From Heterodera schachtii (lineage: Eukaryota; Nematoda; Chromadorea; Rhabditida; Heteroderidae): DNA of 64,000 bases. Of this stretch, positions 37,101-47,563 are shown in pieces. Both the position numbers and the translations under genes were made by a program. Each line of letters starts with the position of its first letter. Position 1 is the stretch's first letter. The stretch spans positions 373,670-437,669 of the forward strand of contig SIJG01000109.1 of assembly GCA_023374025.1 (NCBI GenBank). Reading direction: 5' to 3'. The notes under the pieces are model-generated. The model was not told the DNA's origin, did no database searches, and worked only from the letters and a program-made list of their open reading frames with translations.

Positions 37101-38200
37101 AATTGGGATGTTCTTATTTACATCCGAAGTGAAATTAATGATGACTTAAAAATAATGTTAATTTACTCGGTCAAATATTTATTTTTGTGCGAGATTTTCG
37201 GATCGGCCTTCAATGCTTAATCTAATAAGTGTACACCCTCTAGTGCAAATGCTGTTGATCTTAAAATTTTCTGTCATAGCATTTTTCATTGGTTATTAGA
37301 AATACCAAAGAACGATACAACAACTTATTTTTCTTTTTAAAAAATTTATTTGCATTTTTTAATTAATCGTTTTTAATAAATTTATATATTCTTCTTTTTC
37401 TTTTTATTTTGTTTAATTAAATTATATTTAAAAAATAATACTATTAACTTAATTTAATTTTTAATATATATATATTTTTAATGTGAATTATGTTATTATA
37501 TGCTATCGATACCAACCACTTGCCTTTTCAAACTCTTCGTCTTGCTTATCCAAATCATGCATATTTTGCAAATGATAATTATGAATTAATATTTTTTGAA
37601 AATTACTAAAAATTAAAATTAGAATTTGTTTTCATTTTAATTTACGCTTGTTTTTCCTTCTCTTCTTTTTTCAATTTTTCATTTCTTGTGCCACCATCTA
37701 ATTTTTACAGATTTTCTTCTATACTCTTGAAGTGCATGCATTTAATTGGTTGAATGCTTCCTCTGTTCTACAATCTCAGTGAAACATTTGCTTGTTTGAT
37801 TATATATTTTTTGATTTTACTCAAACTGTAAATAATATTATTTGTTCAATAATCTATTACTCTTTTCTTGATAATAATAAGGTTATTATTACCTTTAATT
37901 TATGATAATTGTTCATCTTTTATTTAATGCATCAATTATATAATTTTATAACTTTATTTCAATTTAAGATTTAATTCTATTAAAAAAGGTAAGGTTATGT
38001 TATTTCTATATTATTTTGAAAATGTTCTTTTCTCATTTTATTGTTATTTTACCTTTATCTACTTATTCTATATAATTATTTTGATTGTTAAATGATAAAT
38101 TTGGAATGAATTATTATTTTCCTTGCTAACAACCCACAGGACAATAAAATTTACATGAATAGGTGCAATTTAAAATTGATGTTTGCCAAACAATGAACAA
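34179..38200. other. T-rich non-coding DNA
   Basis: Frames at 34365, 34565 and 36926 are Phe/Ile/Leu/Tyr-rich and not credible. A (GA)-rich tract lies at 36384-36440. A hAT-like terminus with GGCACGAAA motifs ends at 36731 (reverse complement TAGAGACCGACTAAAAAGCA). Confidence 0.45.
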
Positions 38201-38216
38201 AATCTTGGGGTTTGAG

Positions 38217-38462
38217 TCATCTTTTAAATATTTGGTTGGTAAATAAACACCCCGGGATAATTTTTTTAAAAATGACACTTAAAGAATTGGGCTGGGGAAG
38301 TTTTGCCGTATTCGCCTTATAGTGGATGTGGCAAAAAGTAACTATCATTTGTTCGGTTTTCAATTTAACACCCTTGCAGACGCAACATTGGAAATTGCCG
38401 CGGCATTTCAAAGTTTTTTGATAATTTGTTGGTGTCAAACACCGGATTTTTATAATAAGATA
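38217..38462 (-). CDS. Cys-containing exon candidate
   Basis: A GC-richer block in T-rich DNA with one open minus-strand frame. It contains a compact cysteine cluster (CRGNFQCCVCKGVK) followed by TFCHIHYKANTAKLPQPNS. The spacing could bind zinc but fits no family I can name. There is no convincing start codon, and upstream sequence is AT-rich, so this would be an internal or terminal exon or a relic of a mobile element. Confidence 0.35.
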   Translation of the reverse strand, partial: YLIIKIRCLTPTNYQKTLKCRGNFQCCVCKGVKLKTEQMIVTFCHIHYKANTAKLPQPNSLSVIFKKIIPGCLFTNQIFKR

Positions 38463-40047
38463 TAAAATTTTAATTTCTATTCTAATTGTTTAATTTTAAC
38501 TTAAATTTTTTTATAATTTTTCTAAATTCATTTATTCTAGATTCTCATGCGCTATTTCTTGTCTTTTAAGTTTCAACTGTTCGTGTGTTTTCCTCTTGAC
38601 ATATGCTATTTTATGGTATATATTTTAATTAGGAATTAAATTTAGCTAATAATTTTTAAAGCTGCAAAAATCAAATATTTTATTATAAATATAATAATAG
38701 TAGATTTTGATTTACTTTATTTTTAATTTTTATACATGTTTTTTTTAATTTAATGTGCTGATAAATAACTAAACATTTTATATTTCGCTTAAATTTATAT
38801 AATTATAAAATGATTTATATGATTAGAAAAATATCTGTAAAATTAATATTTAATCAATAAAATTACTTGAGTATTCCATTTTAAGTAAAGCCACAACAAT
38901 TATTCATTTTACTTCCTAATTATACCGCGAAAATAATGATAAAATTAAAAAGAATCTTGACCATAAATTGGAGAATAATTTAAAAATAGGTTGTTTTAAT
39001 ATTATTCTATTATTTAAATTGTGGAAGAAACAAATTTTTTTATAACAAGATATATAATTGTGATATTTAATTACACTTGTGAGTAATACGACCTAATTAA
39101 TTATAGAAAAAGGAACATTTAATAACTTTATATTTTTGAAAGAAAATACAAATTAGAATATGTAAAATTTATAATACTTATAACTTTGAATATTTTTTAC
39201 TAGTTTTTTGTTTTGTTTGTTAGGCTAGCAGTTCAAGTACAAATTTCATCGTGTGCATTCAGCAATTAGTGTTGAAAACTATTATTATTTTGCTTATTTA
39301 TTAACATTTTCCATTAAAATATTGAAGATATAAATATCCGTGTCAACGACTCTGCTTTAGCTAAATCAGTGAAACAACCAGTAGACTCATAAGTTAAACC
39401 TTTAGCCATCTTTTCTTAAATTGATTTAAAATTTAAAGAAAAATTTATTCAACAAATAATTTTATTTATTGCATATTTTATTCTGATAAATTATTTTTTA
39501 TTTTAAAAACTTTTATTGATTTTCTCTTGTTTTTTCGATGAATTCCCACATGATTATTTAATCTTTTTTCATAATCTTTTCAAAATTATTTATTTAATTA
39601 TCTGTTAATAAAATTTTGTTTTTTAATTATTACAAATTGACAACATTCCAAAATAGGTAATCGATTAATTTTGACTTTCTAGCATAAAATATAATAGTTG
39701 AAATAATTCCTTCTTTTATATTCTAGTGTTTAACTAGATTACATCATTCTAATCTAATTTTTTTCACTTTATTTGTCTTAATATTTTGTATTAATTATAA
39801 TTTATAAAAATTTAAAATATTTTTAACATGACGTCAGTTTTTGTTTTTAATAACTTTCTATTTCCCTAGGCGCATAATTAAAGTTACATTTAACTGTTGT
39901 ATTAAATAAATATTGCATAAGATTTTCTTAAATGTTTTGTTTTCCGTGAAGTTATATTTTAAAAACCATTAATATGTATAGAATTTTTAAATTAAATTAA
40001 AATTTATATTTAATTAACCATTTGGCCTTGCTATGTAAGCTTCTTTC
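38463..40047. other. T-rich non-coding stretch up to the gypsy LTR
   Basis: Nothing recognisable as gene or RNA. Confidence 0.5.
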
Positions 40048-40310
40048 TGTTGTGTCTTTTACTTTTAAAATGCAAATTTATTGAAGAAATAAAATAAAAG
40101 ACAAACAAGAAATAAATATGAAAATGAAAGTCAGAAGAAATGGCGGAGTGAAGGAGCAAAATAAAATGATGTGTGGAGGAGGCGGCAACTGAGAGGAAGC
40201 ACTGATATTTAAGGACGGGTCAAAGAGGGAATGGCTGAAATCAATAATAGTGATGTTCAGCATTAAAAGCGCGGGAAATTTAAAATATGAACGAATGACC
40301 ATTCCCAACA
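40048..40310 (-). repeat. 3' LTR of gypsy element 1
   Basis: Starts TGTTGTGTC and ends CCCAACA in plus orientation. The bases just inside (40311-40322) read as a polypurine tract on the minus strand. The LTR ends 27 bases from the gag-pol stop codon. Confidence 0.95.
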
Positions 40311-40337
40311 TTTCCCCCTTCAAGTTTTGTTGCCCTC

Positions 40338-43300
40338 CTATTCTTGAAGTGCATATCGTCCACCAGCTTTTGGGTCCATCACCAATTTTTTTGGCGGTTT
40401 TCGGTTTCGCTGAGGACGCGGTTCGGCTGGCAGTACTTGTTGTCGCGGTGGACTCGGAACGTGTGTGTTTCCGGTTTGATCGTCTTCCTGCACTTGTTCC
40501 GTGTCTTCGTTTTCTTGTAAAACGGGAATTTTGGGGAAGAAATTACGCATTTGGTTCGAGTGACGATTTACCGTAATACCCAAAGATGGTATTTGGACTT
40601 GCCAAATCAAACCTTTTCCACCGATAATTTTACCCTCAAGCCATGAAGGCTTGTTAAACCTGCCATAATTGAGCGTGAGCACCATGTCACCGATTTTGAA
40701 CTTCCGATCAGCAACTCCATGGTGATGATCGTAATGCTCTTTCATTTTGCGTTGATAGGCATTTTGGTGCACAGGCTTTGAACGGGATGACGGTGCCAAG
40801 ATTGAAAGTGGCGTGCGAGGTTGACGACCAAGGAACAACTCGGCAGGCGAAAGACCATTTAAAACCTGACTTGGGGTTGTTCGGTAACTGAAAAGGAAAT
40901 CAGAAATCCAATTTTTGTTTGATTGTGAATTCTTTTTGGCCTGTCTTTTGAATGTATCCACCATTCGTTCGGCCAAACCGTTGCAATGCGGGACATAAGG
41001 AGGTGAAAAGCTATGCTTTATACCCTTTTGCTCGCAAAATCTCCGAAATTCGTGAGATGAAAATGGTGGTCCGTTGTCACTTACGATCTCTTTTGGAAAA
41101 CCATAACGATAAAAAATTTGGTTTAAAACGTCCGTTGTGTTGATTGCTGTTGTCGAATTCATTTGGGCAATTTCGGGCCATTTTGACAAAGCATCAACTA
41201 AAATCAAATACGTGCGGCCATCTTCACATGGACCTGCAAAATCGATGTGAATCCTGTCAAAGATTCCGTCAGGTGTTGGCCATGGTTGGAGCGGAGCTTT
41301 TGGTGGCTGCTTGGCAGCGAATTGGCATTCGGCGCAGTGCTTAACCATACTTTCAATGTCGTGGTCAAGACCTGGCCAATAAACATGTCGACGTGCCAAA
41401 GCCTTCATTCTGACAACACCGGGATGTGCAAAGTGAAGTGTTGTGAGCACTCGGTGCCGGAGCGGTTGCGGAATGATGCTGCGCGTGCCAACTAAAAGGG
41501 ATCCACCCACCACCGAAAGGGCGGTACGCCTTTGGAAAAATGGCATTAAATTATTTGAGGGACATTTCCTCGGCCAACCCTCACGCGTAAATTGGATGAC
41601 CTGTTTAAGCAGTTCATCATTTACCGTGTTTTGACTCACTTCATCGGCAGTGACGGGCAATGGCTCCAAATTGGCGAGATGAACATACTCAACCATTTCG
41701 TCGTCATCGTTGTCGGGCAGTTCGGACGCATGAGCAATGACCATTTCTTCATCAGTCCGTTTTGCTGCAATCAGACGAGAGAGCACATCTGCCTGTCCAA
41801 AATTTTCCGACTTAACATATTGTATGGAAAATTCATAATTGGCAAGGGTAAGGGCCCACCGCTGCAACCGAGACGCGGTATAAATTGGGATACCCTTCTT
41901 ACCACCAAAAATTGCCAAAAGCGGTTTATGGTCCGTCAACAATACAAATTTTCGACCGTAAACCATGCGATGGAATTTGCGGACTGCAAAAATTAATCCC
42001 AACGCTTCGCGTTCAATTTGCGAATAATTCCTCTCTGCTGAAGTTAACGAACGGCACGCATGTTCCACAACTTTTTCTGATCCATCCGGAAATTTGTGAC
42101 TGATCGTCGCACCAATTCCATGTTGACTGGCATCCGCAGCAACAATGATCGGTTTCTCCGGATCATAATGGGTCAGAAGAAGTTCCGACTGCAAAAGACG
42201 TTTTGCCTGTTCAAAAGCATTTTGTTGTGTTGGACCCCAATCCCAAGGGGTGTCCTTCTTTAACAACAAATCCAAAGGAGCACGGATGGCTCTCATTTCC
42301 TTAATAAAACGACCATAATAATTAATTGCTCCCAAAAATGAGCGTAATGTGCCAAGGTCATGCGGAGGCGGCATTTCACGAATTGCCGCTGACCTACTCG
42401 GGTCAGGTCGTATGCCGTCCGCGGAAACAATATGACCAAGAAATTTGAGTTCGCGTTGAACAAAATGGCACTTGTCGAGTTGAATTCGGAAGCCATAATC
42501 TTGAATTCGGGAAAACAATTTTTCTAAAACCAATAAATGTTCAGCCATGTTCGGCGAAGCGATGATCAAATCGTCCAAATACACAAAAACACCACTAATA
42601 CCGGACGTGAGTTGATCCATGACTTTTTGAAAAATGGATGGCGCTGACTTGACACCAAATGGAAGTCGTTGATATTGGAATAATCCACGATGAGTGTTAA
42701 TTCCGACCAAAGTTTTGGATTCATCATCGAGTTCCAATTGCAAATAAGCGTCCCTGAGATCCAATTGGGAAAATATTTTTGAACCCCTAAGGGAATGGAA
42801 AATGTCGTCGGTTCTTGGAAGCGGGTGCCGGTTAAGTTCCAATGCTTCATTCAAACCGGTCGTGAAATCGATACAAATCCGAACAGCTCCATTTTTCTTC
42901 CGAACCGCAAGCACCGGCGCTGCCCACTGCGAAAAATCAATCGGACGAATTGCGTCGATTTCCAGAAGTCGGTCAATTTCGCGATCAACTGCTTCTTGAA
43001 CACCATGAGGTACCGGACGGGCGCGGCAGAACACCGACTTTGCATTTTCTTTGAGATGTAATTTTGCTCGCATTTTGGTGCACCGTCCAAGTCCTGGCTG
43101 AAAAACTTTTGGAAATTTTGCCCTGACTTCCTTGGCCAGCTGCGTTGGATCCGACGATTGGATTGTGCATGAGACGGGCCCAGAATGGCCGGCAGACACG
43201 ACCTTTAATGTCGTCGCGATGGGCATTTGAGTGTGTCTTTCAAAAGGTTCAATCCAGTCGAGGCCCATTATACTTGGAGCGTCTGTGTCGGCAACTGAAC

Positions 43301-44582
43301 AAAACAGATTTAATTCGACACCTCTGAATACAACCTTACACTTGAAACCACCCAAAAGTTTTAGCTTATGCCCTGAAAATGAGCCGACCAACCGTCCAGC
43401 ACCTTCAAGTTTTGGTTCACCCAAACTTATCCAAACAGGACGCTGAATGATTGTCAGATCCGAACACGAATCAGCTGCCAAATTGATTGGATGGCCATTG
43501 ACCACAAGTTCAGTCCAAATCCATCCTCGTTTCGAGTTTGCGACACTGAAAATTGAGGCAACTCCGATTGAATTTGACTTTGCGGATGATGGGCAATTCG
43601 TCTTGATGTGTCCTCTCTGTCCACAACCAAAGCACTGAACATCCACTGGATAACGGCAGTCCTTAAGTAAATGAGCGCGCCCGCAGCGCCTACATTTCTG
43701 CTGCTCAACATTTTTATCCTGTGGTTTTACAATTTTATTTTGAAAACCATTATTTCTTCCATAAGAATTGTTGCCCGAAAATTTTTGAAATTGAATTGGT
43801 TTTGACGGCCAATTCTTGGAATTTGATTGCCAATTTTTGGCTCTACCATCACTCAAAATCTTTGGCTTACTAGGAATTGCGTGAACTTGACCAGGATTTG
43901 CGAGCGCCGCAGCTGAGTGTTGCAAAGATTGAATTGAACGGCATTCTTCCAACAATGCCTCCAATTTGATGTCGCGTGGCGGTGTCACTTTCCGTGCCTT
44001 CTCCATTTGTCGAAGACATTCTTGACGGAGGTCCCGGTGCATTTCACCCAAACCTGTGACAAAGATGAGACATTTTATTTCCTCCTTGGACAAATTCATG
44101 TCGGCACGCTCGCATTTGGCATTCACGGTTGCCCCAAAGTCGAGAACGTCCTGTCCAGGAGAACACGTGAGCTGGAAACACTCAAATCGTCGAACAAACA
44201 CTGACTTTGTGTCTGAAAATAAAGCCTTAAGATTGGTGATTGTTTCCTGAAAACTTAATTCGGCAGTTTTTTTGGGGAGCACTTGTTGCTCATAACGAAT
44301 GAAATCAGTGGCCGAAAGTTTACCCAAAACTAACCGGACCTTCATGTCGTCGGAAAGGGCTTGACCATCCTTTTCAACAAACTGACCGTATCGTTCATAC
44401 CACAATGAAAATGTTGAGTCATTTTCCGGATCATACCGAAAATCCGGAATTTGCGAATTCAATTTTGAAAATAAGTCAGAATGGGCTGGAGCCTCATTTT
44501 TGGACATGAGAGTTTTCATTAACTCCAAAAATTGTTTTTGTTGCGCCTCCAATATTGTTTTCAACTCCTCCTTACTCGCCAT
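40338..44582 (-). CDS. Ty3/gypsy Gag-Pol polyprotein, 1414 aa
   Basis: A single intact frame from ATG. Residues about 35-220 form a gypsy Gag. Two zinc knuckles follow at 297-309 (CRRCGRAHLLKDC, shortened spacing) and 317-330 (CFGCGQRGHIKTNC). A retropepsin-like domain has its active loop at 371-374 as D-S-C-S rather than the usual D-S/T-G-A/S. Reverse transcriptase has YLDD at 668-671. RNase H has AADAS near 817 and LLTDHKPL near 882. Integrase has an H-H-C-C finger (1053, 1066, 1083, 1086) and catalytic D1114, D1169 and E1205 with canonical 35-residue spacing. The C-terminus is Pro/Arg-rich. Gag and Pol are fused without frameshift or stop, so expression of excess Gag would need another mechanism. 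Base composition is far richer in G and C than the host DNA around it. Confidence 0.96.
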   Translation of the reverse strand: MASKEELKTILEAQQKQFLELMKTLMSKNEAPAHSDLFSKLNSQIPDFRYDPENDSTFSLWYERYGQFVEKDGQALSDDMKVRLVLGKLSATDFIRYEQQVLPKKTAELSFQETITNLKALFSDTKSVFVRRFECFQLTCSPGQDVLDFGATVNAKCERADMNLSKEEIKCLIFVTGLGEMHRDLRQECLRQMEKARKVTPPRDIKLEALLEECRSIQSLQHSAAALANPGQVHAIPSKPKILSDGRAKNWQSNSKNWPSKPIQFQKFSGNNSYGRNNGFQNKIVKPQDKNVEQQKCRRCGRAHLLKDCRYPVDVQCFGCGQRGHIKTNCPSSAKSNSIGVASIFSVANSKRGWIWTELVVNGHPINLAADSCSDLTIIQRPVWISLGEPKLEGAGRLVGSFSGHKLKLLGGFKCKVVFRGVELNLFCSVADTDAPSIMGLDWIEPFERHTQMPIATTLKVVSAGHSGPVSCTIQSSDPTQLAKEVRAKFPKVFQPGLGRCTKMRAKLHLKENAKSVFCRARPVPHGVQEAVDREIDRLLEIDAIRPIDFSQWAAPVLAVRKKNGAVRICIDFTTGLNEALELNRHPLPRTDDIFHSLRGSKIFSQLDLRDAYLQLELDDESKTLVGINTHRGLFQYQRLPFGVKSAPSIFQKVMDQLTSGISGVFVYLDDLIIASPNMAEHLLVLEKLFSRIQDYGFRIQLDKCHFVQRELKFLGHIVSADGIRPDPSRSAAIREMPPPHDLGTLRSFLGAINYYGRFIKEMRAIRAPLDLLLKKDTPWDWGPTQQNAFEQAKRLLQSELLLTHYDPEKPIIVAADASQHGIGATISHKFPDGSEKVVEHACRSLTSAERNYSQIEREALGLIFAVRKFHRMVYGRKFVLLTDHKPLLAIFGGKKGIPIYTASRLQRWALTLANYEFSIQYVKSENFGQADVLSRLIAAKRTDEEMVIAHASELPDNDDDEMVEYVHLANLEPLPVTADEVSQNTVNDELLKQVIQFTREGWPRKCPSNNLMPFFQRRTALSVVGGSLLVGTRSIIPQPLRHRVLTTLHFAHPGVVRMKALARRHVYWPGLDHDIESMVKHCAECQFAAKQPPKAPLQPWPTPDGIFDRIHIDFAGPCEDGRTYLILVDALSKWPEIAQMNSTTAINTTDVLNQIFYRYGFPKEIVSDNGPPFSSHEFRRFCEQKGIKHSFSPPYVPHCNGLAERMVDTFKRQAKKNSQSNKNWISDFLFSYRTTPSQVLNGLSPAELFLGRQPRTPLSILAPSSRSKPVHQNAYQRKMKEHYDHHHGVADRKFKIGDMVLTLNYGRFNKPSWLEGKIIGGKGLIWQVQIPSLGITVNRHSNQMRNFFPKIPVLQENEDTEQVQEDDQTGNTHVPSPPRQQVLPAEPRPQRNRKPPKKLVMDPKAGGRYALQE

Positions 44583-44849
44583 TTAGAGAATGATGAATGA
44601 TTGAAACAAATGAAATAATGAAATGAAAATTTAAATGAGAAAAATTGGGCACAACGAGGCTTTACTCAGCCAAAATACTGAGAAACTCCTTCTCACTTAA
44701 CCAACAAAACTGAACCCCCACTCGGTTTTACTCAGTCTTGAAACTGAGAAATCTCTTGGCGAGTTTAAGGGAAGTTCACAGTTTGTGTTATGGTTACGGG
44801 AAGGTGGCCTTGAGATCACACTTGGGTGAGTTCACAGCAATGCTGGAAA

Positions 44850-44868
44850 GCGATTAGGCGTCGCCAAT
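44850..44868 (-). promoter_or_regulatory. Primer-binding site of gypsy element 1
   Basis: Immediately inside the 5' LTR the minus strand reads ATTGGCGACGCC, beginning with the TGG that pairs with a tRNA CCA end. The same 12 bases occur at the corresponding place in gypsy element 2, so both probably use the same primer tRNA. I cannot name it with confidence. Confidence 0.7.
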
Positions 44869-45132
44869 TGTTGTGTCTTTTACTTTTAAAATGCAAATTT
44901 ATTGAAGAAATAAAATAAAAGACAAACAAGAAATAAATATGAAAATGAAAGTCAGAAGAAATGGCGGAGTGAAGGAGCAAAATAAAAATGATGTGTGGAG
45001 GAGGCGACAACTGAGAGGAAGGACTGATATTTAAGGACGGGTCAAAGAGGGAATGGCTGAAATCAATAATAGTGATGTTCAGCATTAAAAGCGCGGGAAA
45101 TTTAAAATATGAACGAATGACCATTCCCAACA
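44869..45132 (-). repeat. 5' LTR of gypsy element 1
   Basis: 264 bp. Relative to the 3' LTR it has one extra A in an A run and two substitutions (gcgac for gcggc, aaggactg for aagcactg). It is the presumed promoter for the gag-pol transcript. Confidence 0.95.
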
Positions 45133-45642
45133 CAAACATCAGGGAGGGAGGCCGGGTCGTGTCTATGCCCATGCAAAAATGTTATCGCCCGTATGTGGGG
45201 AAGGGAATTATTGGGGATAATTTCAACGTGATGAATTTTGGCCACACTTTGTAATGTATTTTGTTTTGTTTAGTTTACCCTTCATTTTGCTCTGTATCTT
45301 TCTCTCTCTCTCTCTCTCATCCATACACCCACACCCAAACTCATACACACCCACACAGATGTACAATTATTTTTTACCTAAACTGTATAACTTATCATTT
45401 TATGTAAGTTTATTCGTTGTTTTAATAAAGAATTGGTGCATAATTAATGATTGGAAGATGTAATTTTAAAATAATTAAGCATTTGGAGAGGTAATTTTTA
45501 GGTAGAAAAGAGCATAGTTAAGCTTCAGAAGACACAATTAATGAAAAATTAAGGAAGTTGAAATTTAATTTTAAATTAAATAAATGAAGTAGTCGTTTTA
45601 AGGTAGAAAAGTGCATAATTAGTTAGGCATTAGAAACAATTT
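45133..45642. other. Spacer between gypsy element and PAZ fragment
   Basis: AT-rich, with a short (CT)n tract near 45300-45320 followed by CACACCC-type repeats. No gene. Confidence 0.5.
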
Positions 45643-45649
45643 TCAACTT

Positions 45650-46219
45650 TCACCAAAATACGGGTCGCGCATTCTGACTACATTCATTACGCCCACTATT
45701 TTCCCCAATCTCTTCATCATTTGGTAGGCATAGGGTCTGAAACGATGATGATGATGATGATGAATGTGTAGATTGCTGATCATTCTCGCCAATTTCTCTG
45801 AACAGACGTCCCAGCCATCGTTCATTGTCTTTTCCGTCGTTGTTATCATCGACAAGTTCGAGCAGTTCCATTGGGTAATGCCGATCCTCGCCTCCTCCCG
45901 AAAATCGCTCAATTATGCATGGTGCATAGGGAAAGTGTAGCTTTATACGATGCCGCACGTAAAAATGCGCTGCCACATTGACGTTAAATGGTTGGCGCAA
46001 ATGACCGTATGCAGGAAGAGAGGCTGCCGACTGGGTTGAAATTCCACCGACGAAGAAAGTTTTTTTCATCCCATTCCTATCATTGTATGTTGTGCGCACT
46101 TTGCGTCCAGTGATGTGCTTCAAAACAATGTTCCGATCCTCAGGGTGATTGAGCCGATCGCGGAGCGATTTAACAGGACAGCTGAGCACCTGAGCGCAAG
46201 AGACGCTGACGAGGACCAT
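45650..46219 (-). pseudogene. Argonaute-like PAZ domain fragment, 189 aa
   Basis: Residues about 1-125 follow the PAZ fold pattern. There is an N-terminal helix (SCPVKSLRDRL), then IVLKHITGRKVRTTYN, a strand FFVGGIST, the segment YGHLRQPFNVNVAAHFYVRH with RIKLHFPYAPCI, and the diagnostic HYPMELLEL at 114-122. PAZ domains bind the 3' end of small guide RNAs in Argonautes. The linker, MID and PIWI domains that should follow are absent: after the PAZ the frame runs into an Asp/Asn/Ser-rich tail with seven consecutive serines. No N domain is visible upstream. It is a fragment or an exon of a gene broken by the neighbouring repeats. The PAZ assignment is good; whether it is expressed is unknown. 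Confidence 0.65.
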
Positions 46220-46421
46220 AGCAGAATTAATGAATGTTTAGGACACTTAACCGCATTTTTATACTAATAATTTTAAGCATAAGCCACTCCGATCGCTTGC
46301 ATAGACCCCAATAAGAACAATAAATGAGCAATTTATAATTAATTAATTTCTTAATTGAACATAGAACTAACGGTTCACTGTGTTCCAAAATTATTCTATT
46401 TTTCATTTAATTTATTTACTT

Positions 46422-46890
46422 GTTAAGACTTCCCGGGTGAACAAATGTGGAGGGAAGAAGGCATCCCACCCCCGAAGAAGCTGGAAGTTCTGCATGTACG
46501 AACGCAACGTACAAGTGAACTCTGCAACCTCCCCGAGGGATGGGATGTGGGAGGGGAGGAGGCATCCCACCACCCAAGGAAGCTGGAAGTTCTGCATGTA
46601 CGAACGCAACGTACAAGTGAACTCTGCAACCTCCCCGAGGGATGGGATGAGGGAGGGGAGGAGGCATCCCACCACCCAAGGAAGCTGGAAGTTCTGCATG
46701 TACGAACGCAACGTACAAGTGAACTCTGCAACCTCCCCGAGGGATGGGATGAGGGAGGGAAGAAGGCATCCCACCCCCGAAGAAGCTGGAAGTTCTGCAT
46801 GTACGAAGGCAACGCACAAGTGAACTCTGCAACCTCCCCGAGGGATGGGATGAGGGAGGGGAATGTAATTCATCCACCCGAGAAATTAGG
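46422..46890. repeat. 102-bp minisatellite, about four copies
   Basis: Units of 101-102 bases (anchors GCATCCCACC at 46461, 46562, 46664 and 46766) contain GAAGCTGGAAGTTCTGCATG and CCTCCCCGAGGGATGGGATG. Since 102 is divisible by three, long open frames appear in five frames on both strands, and none is a credible gene. The array is bracketed by CTTCCCGGGTGAA on the left and an inverted CACCCGAGAA on the right. Confidence 0.9.
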
Positions 46891-46920
46891 TAGGCTCAAA
46901 TACCTCAAAAGGTGATCGAA

Positions 46921-47240
46921 GTGAATAGGAACACAGCGCTTGCCGGATTACGGTAGCACACAAAAACTTTTGTTCAATTACAATAGTACAACATTCAAAA
47001 TTAAGGTAGTTCCCTCCCATGTTTTTTCCGAAATTCTGTAGTCCATCCCCTATCTGACCAATCATTGCAGCACCTACTGCTACTTTTTGTTCAGGTTTCT
47101 GTAGTCCCGCCCAATAGTTTACCGAATTACGATAATCTCACAGCGCTCAATATTTGAACGGGTTACGGTAATCCCCCACCCTAATTAATTAATTGAACGA
47201 TAGGGCTACGCACGCACTGGGGGTGTTCCAAAACAGTTCA
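46921..47240. repeat. Degenerate TTACGGTAATCC-type repeats
   Basis: Loose repeats of GGATTACGGTAGC, AATTACGATAATC and GGTTACGGTAATCCCCC. They form a diverged version of the cleaner array at 47663-47842. No gene. Confidence 0.6.
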
Positions 47241-47258
47241 TATTTCACATTTTATTAT

Positions 47259-47563
47259 TTAATTGTGATTTCCCGGGTGAAGAATGAGCAAGAGGTGGTG
47301 ATCTCAGTCACCACCTCAGGGGTAAAATGAGGGAGGGGAAAGGCATTCAACCACCCGAGAAGGCAGGGAGGTCTGCATGTGCAAGCACAAGTGACCTCAG
47401 CCACCAACCCAGGCGATAGAATGAAAAAGGGGAAGGCATTCTACCACCAGACGAGAAGGCAGGGAGGTCTGCATGTGCAAGCACAAGTGACCTCAGCCAC
47501 CAACCCAGGCGATAGAATGGGGGAGGGGGAAGGGCAGTCCTTCACCCGAGAAGTCACAATTAA
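47259..47563. repeat. Minisatellite bounded by inverted repeats
   Basis: The left edge TTAATTGTGATTTCCCGGGT is mirrored by the right edge (reverse complement TTAATTGTGACTTCTCGGGT). Inside are about 2.5 copies of a 97-bp unit containing GGCAGGGAGGTCTGCATGTG. Its ends and flanks match those of 46422-46890, so the two are related elements with different internal arrays. Confidence 0.75.

Larger units (their letters stand above)
40048..45132 (-). mobile_element. Full-length Ty3/gypsy LTR retrotransposon
   Basis: A 5,085-bp element on the minus strand. Its 263/264-bp LTRs (40048-40310 and 44869-45132) begin TGTTG and end CAACA and differ at three places that I can see, implying a recent insertion. 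A primer-binding site follows the 5' LTR (TTGGCGACGCC). A polypurine tract (AAGGGGGAAA) precedes the 3' LTR. The interior is one uninterrupted gag-pol frame. The 5-bp flanks (ctttc and caaac) do not match, so a target duplication is missing. It looks potentially mobile apart from an unusual protease active-site loop. Confidence 0.95.

Noticed and set aside
41204..44250. Many plus-strand frames of 60-134 codons
   Set aside because: Shadows of the intact minus-strand gag-pol ORF.
46412..46915. Overlapping open frames of 129-156 codons in five frames
   Set aside because: A 102-bp repeat (multiple of three) keeps all frames open; the peptides are plain repeats on both strands.
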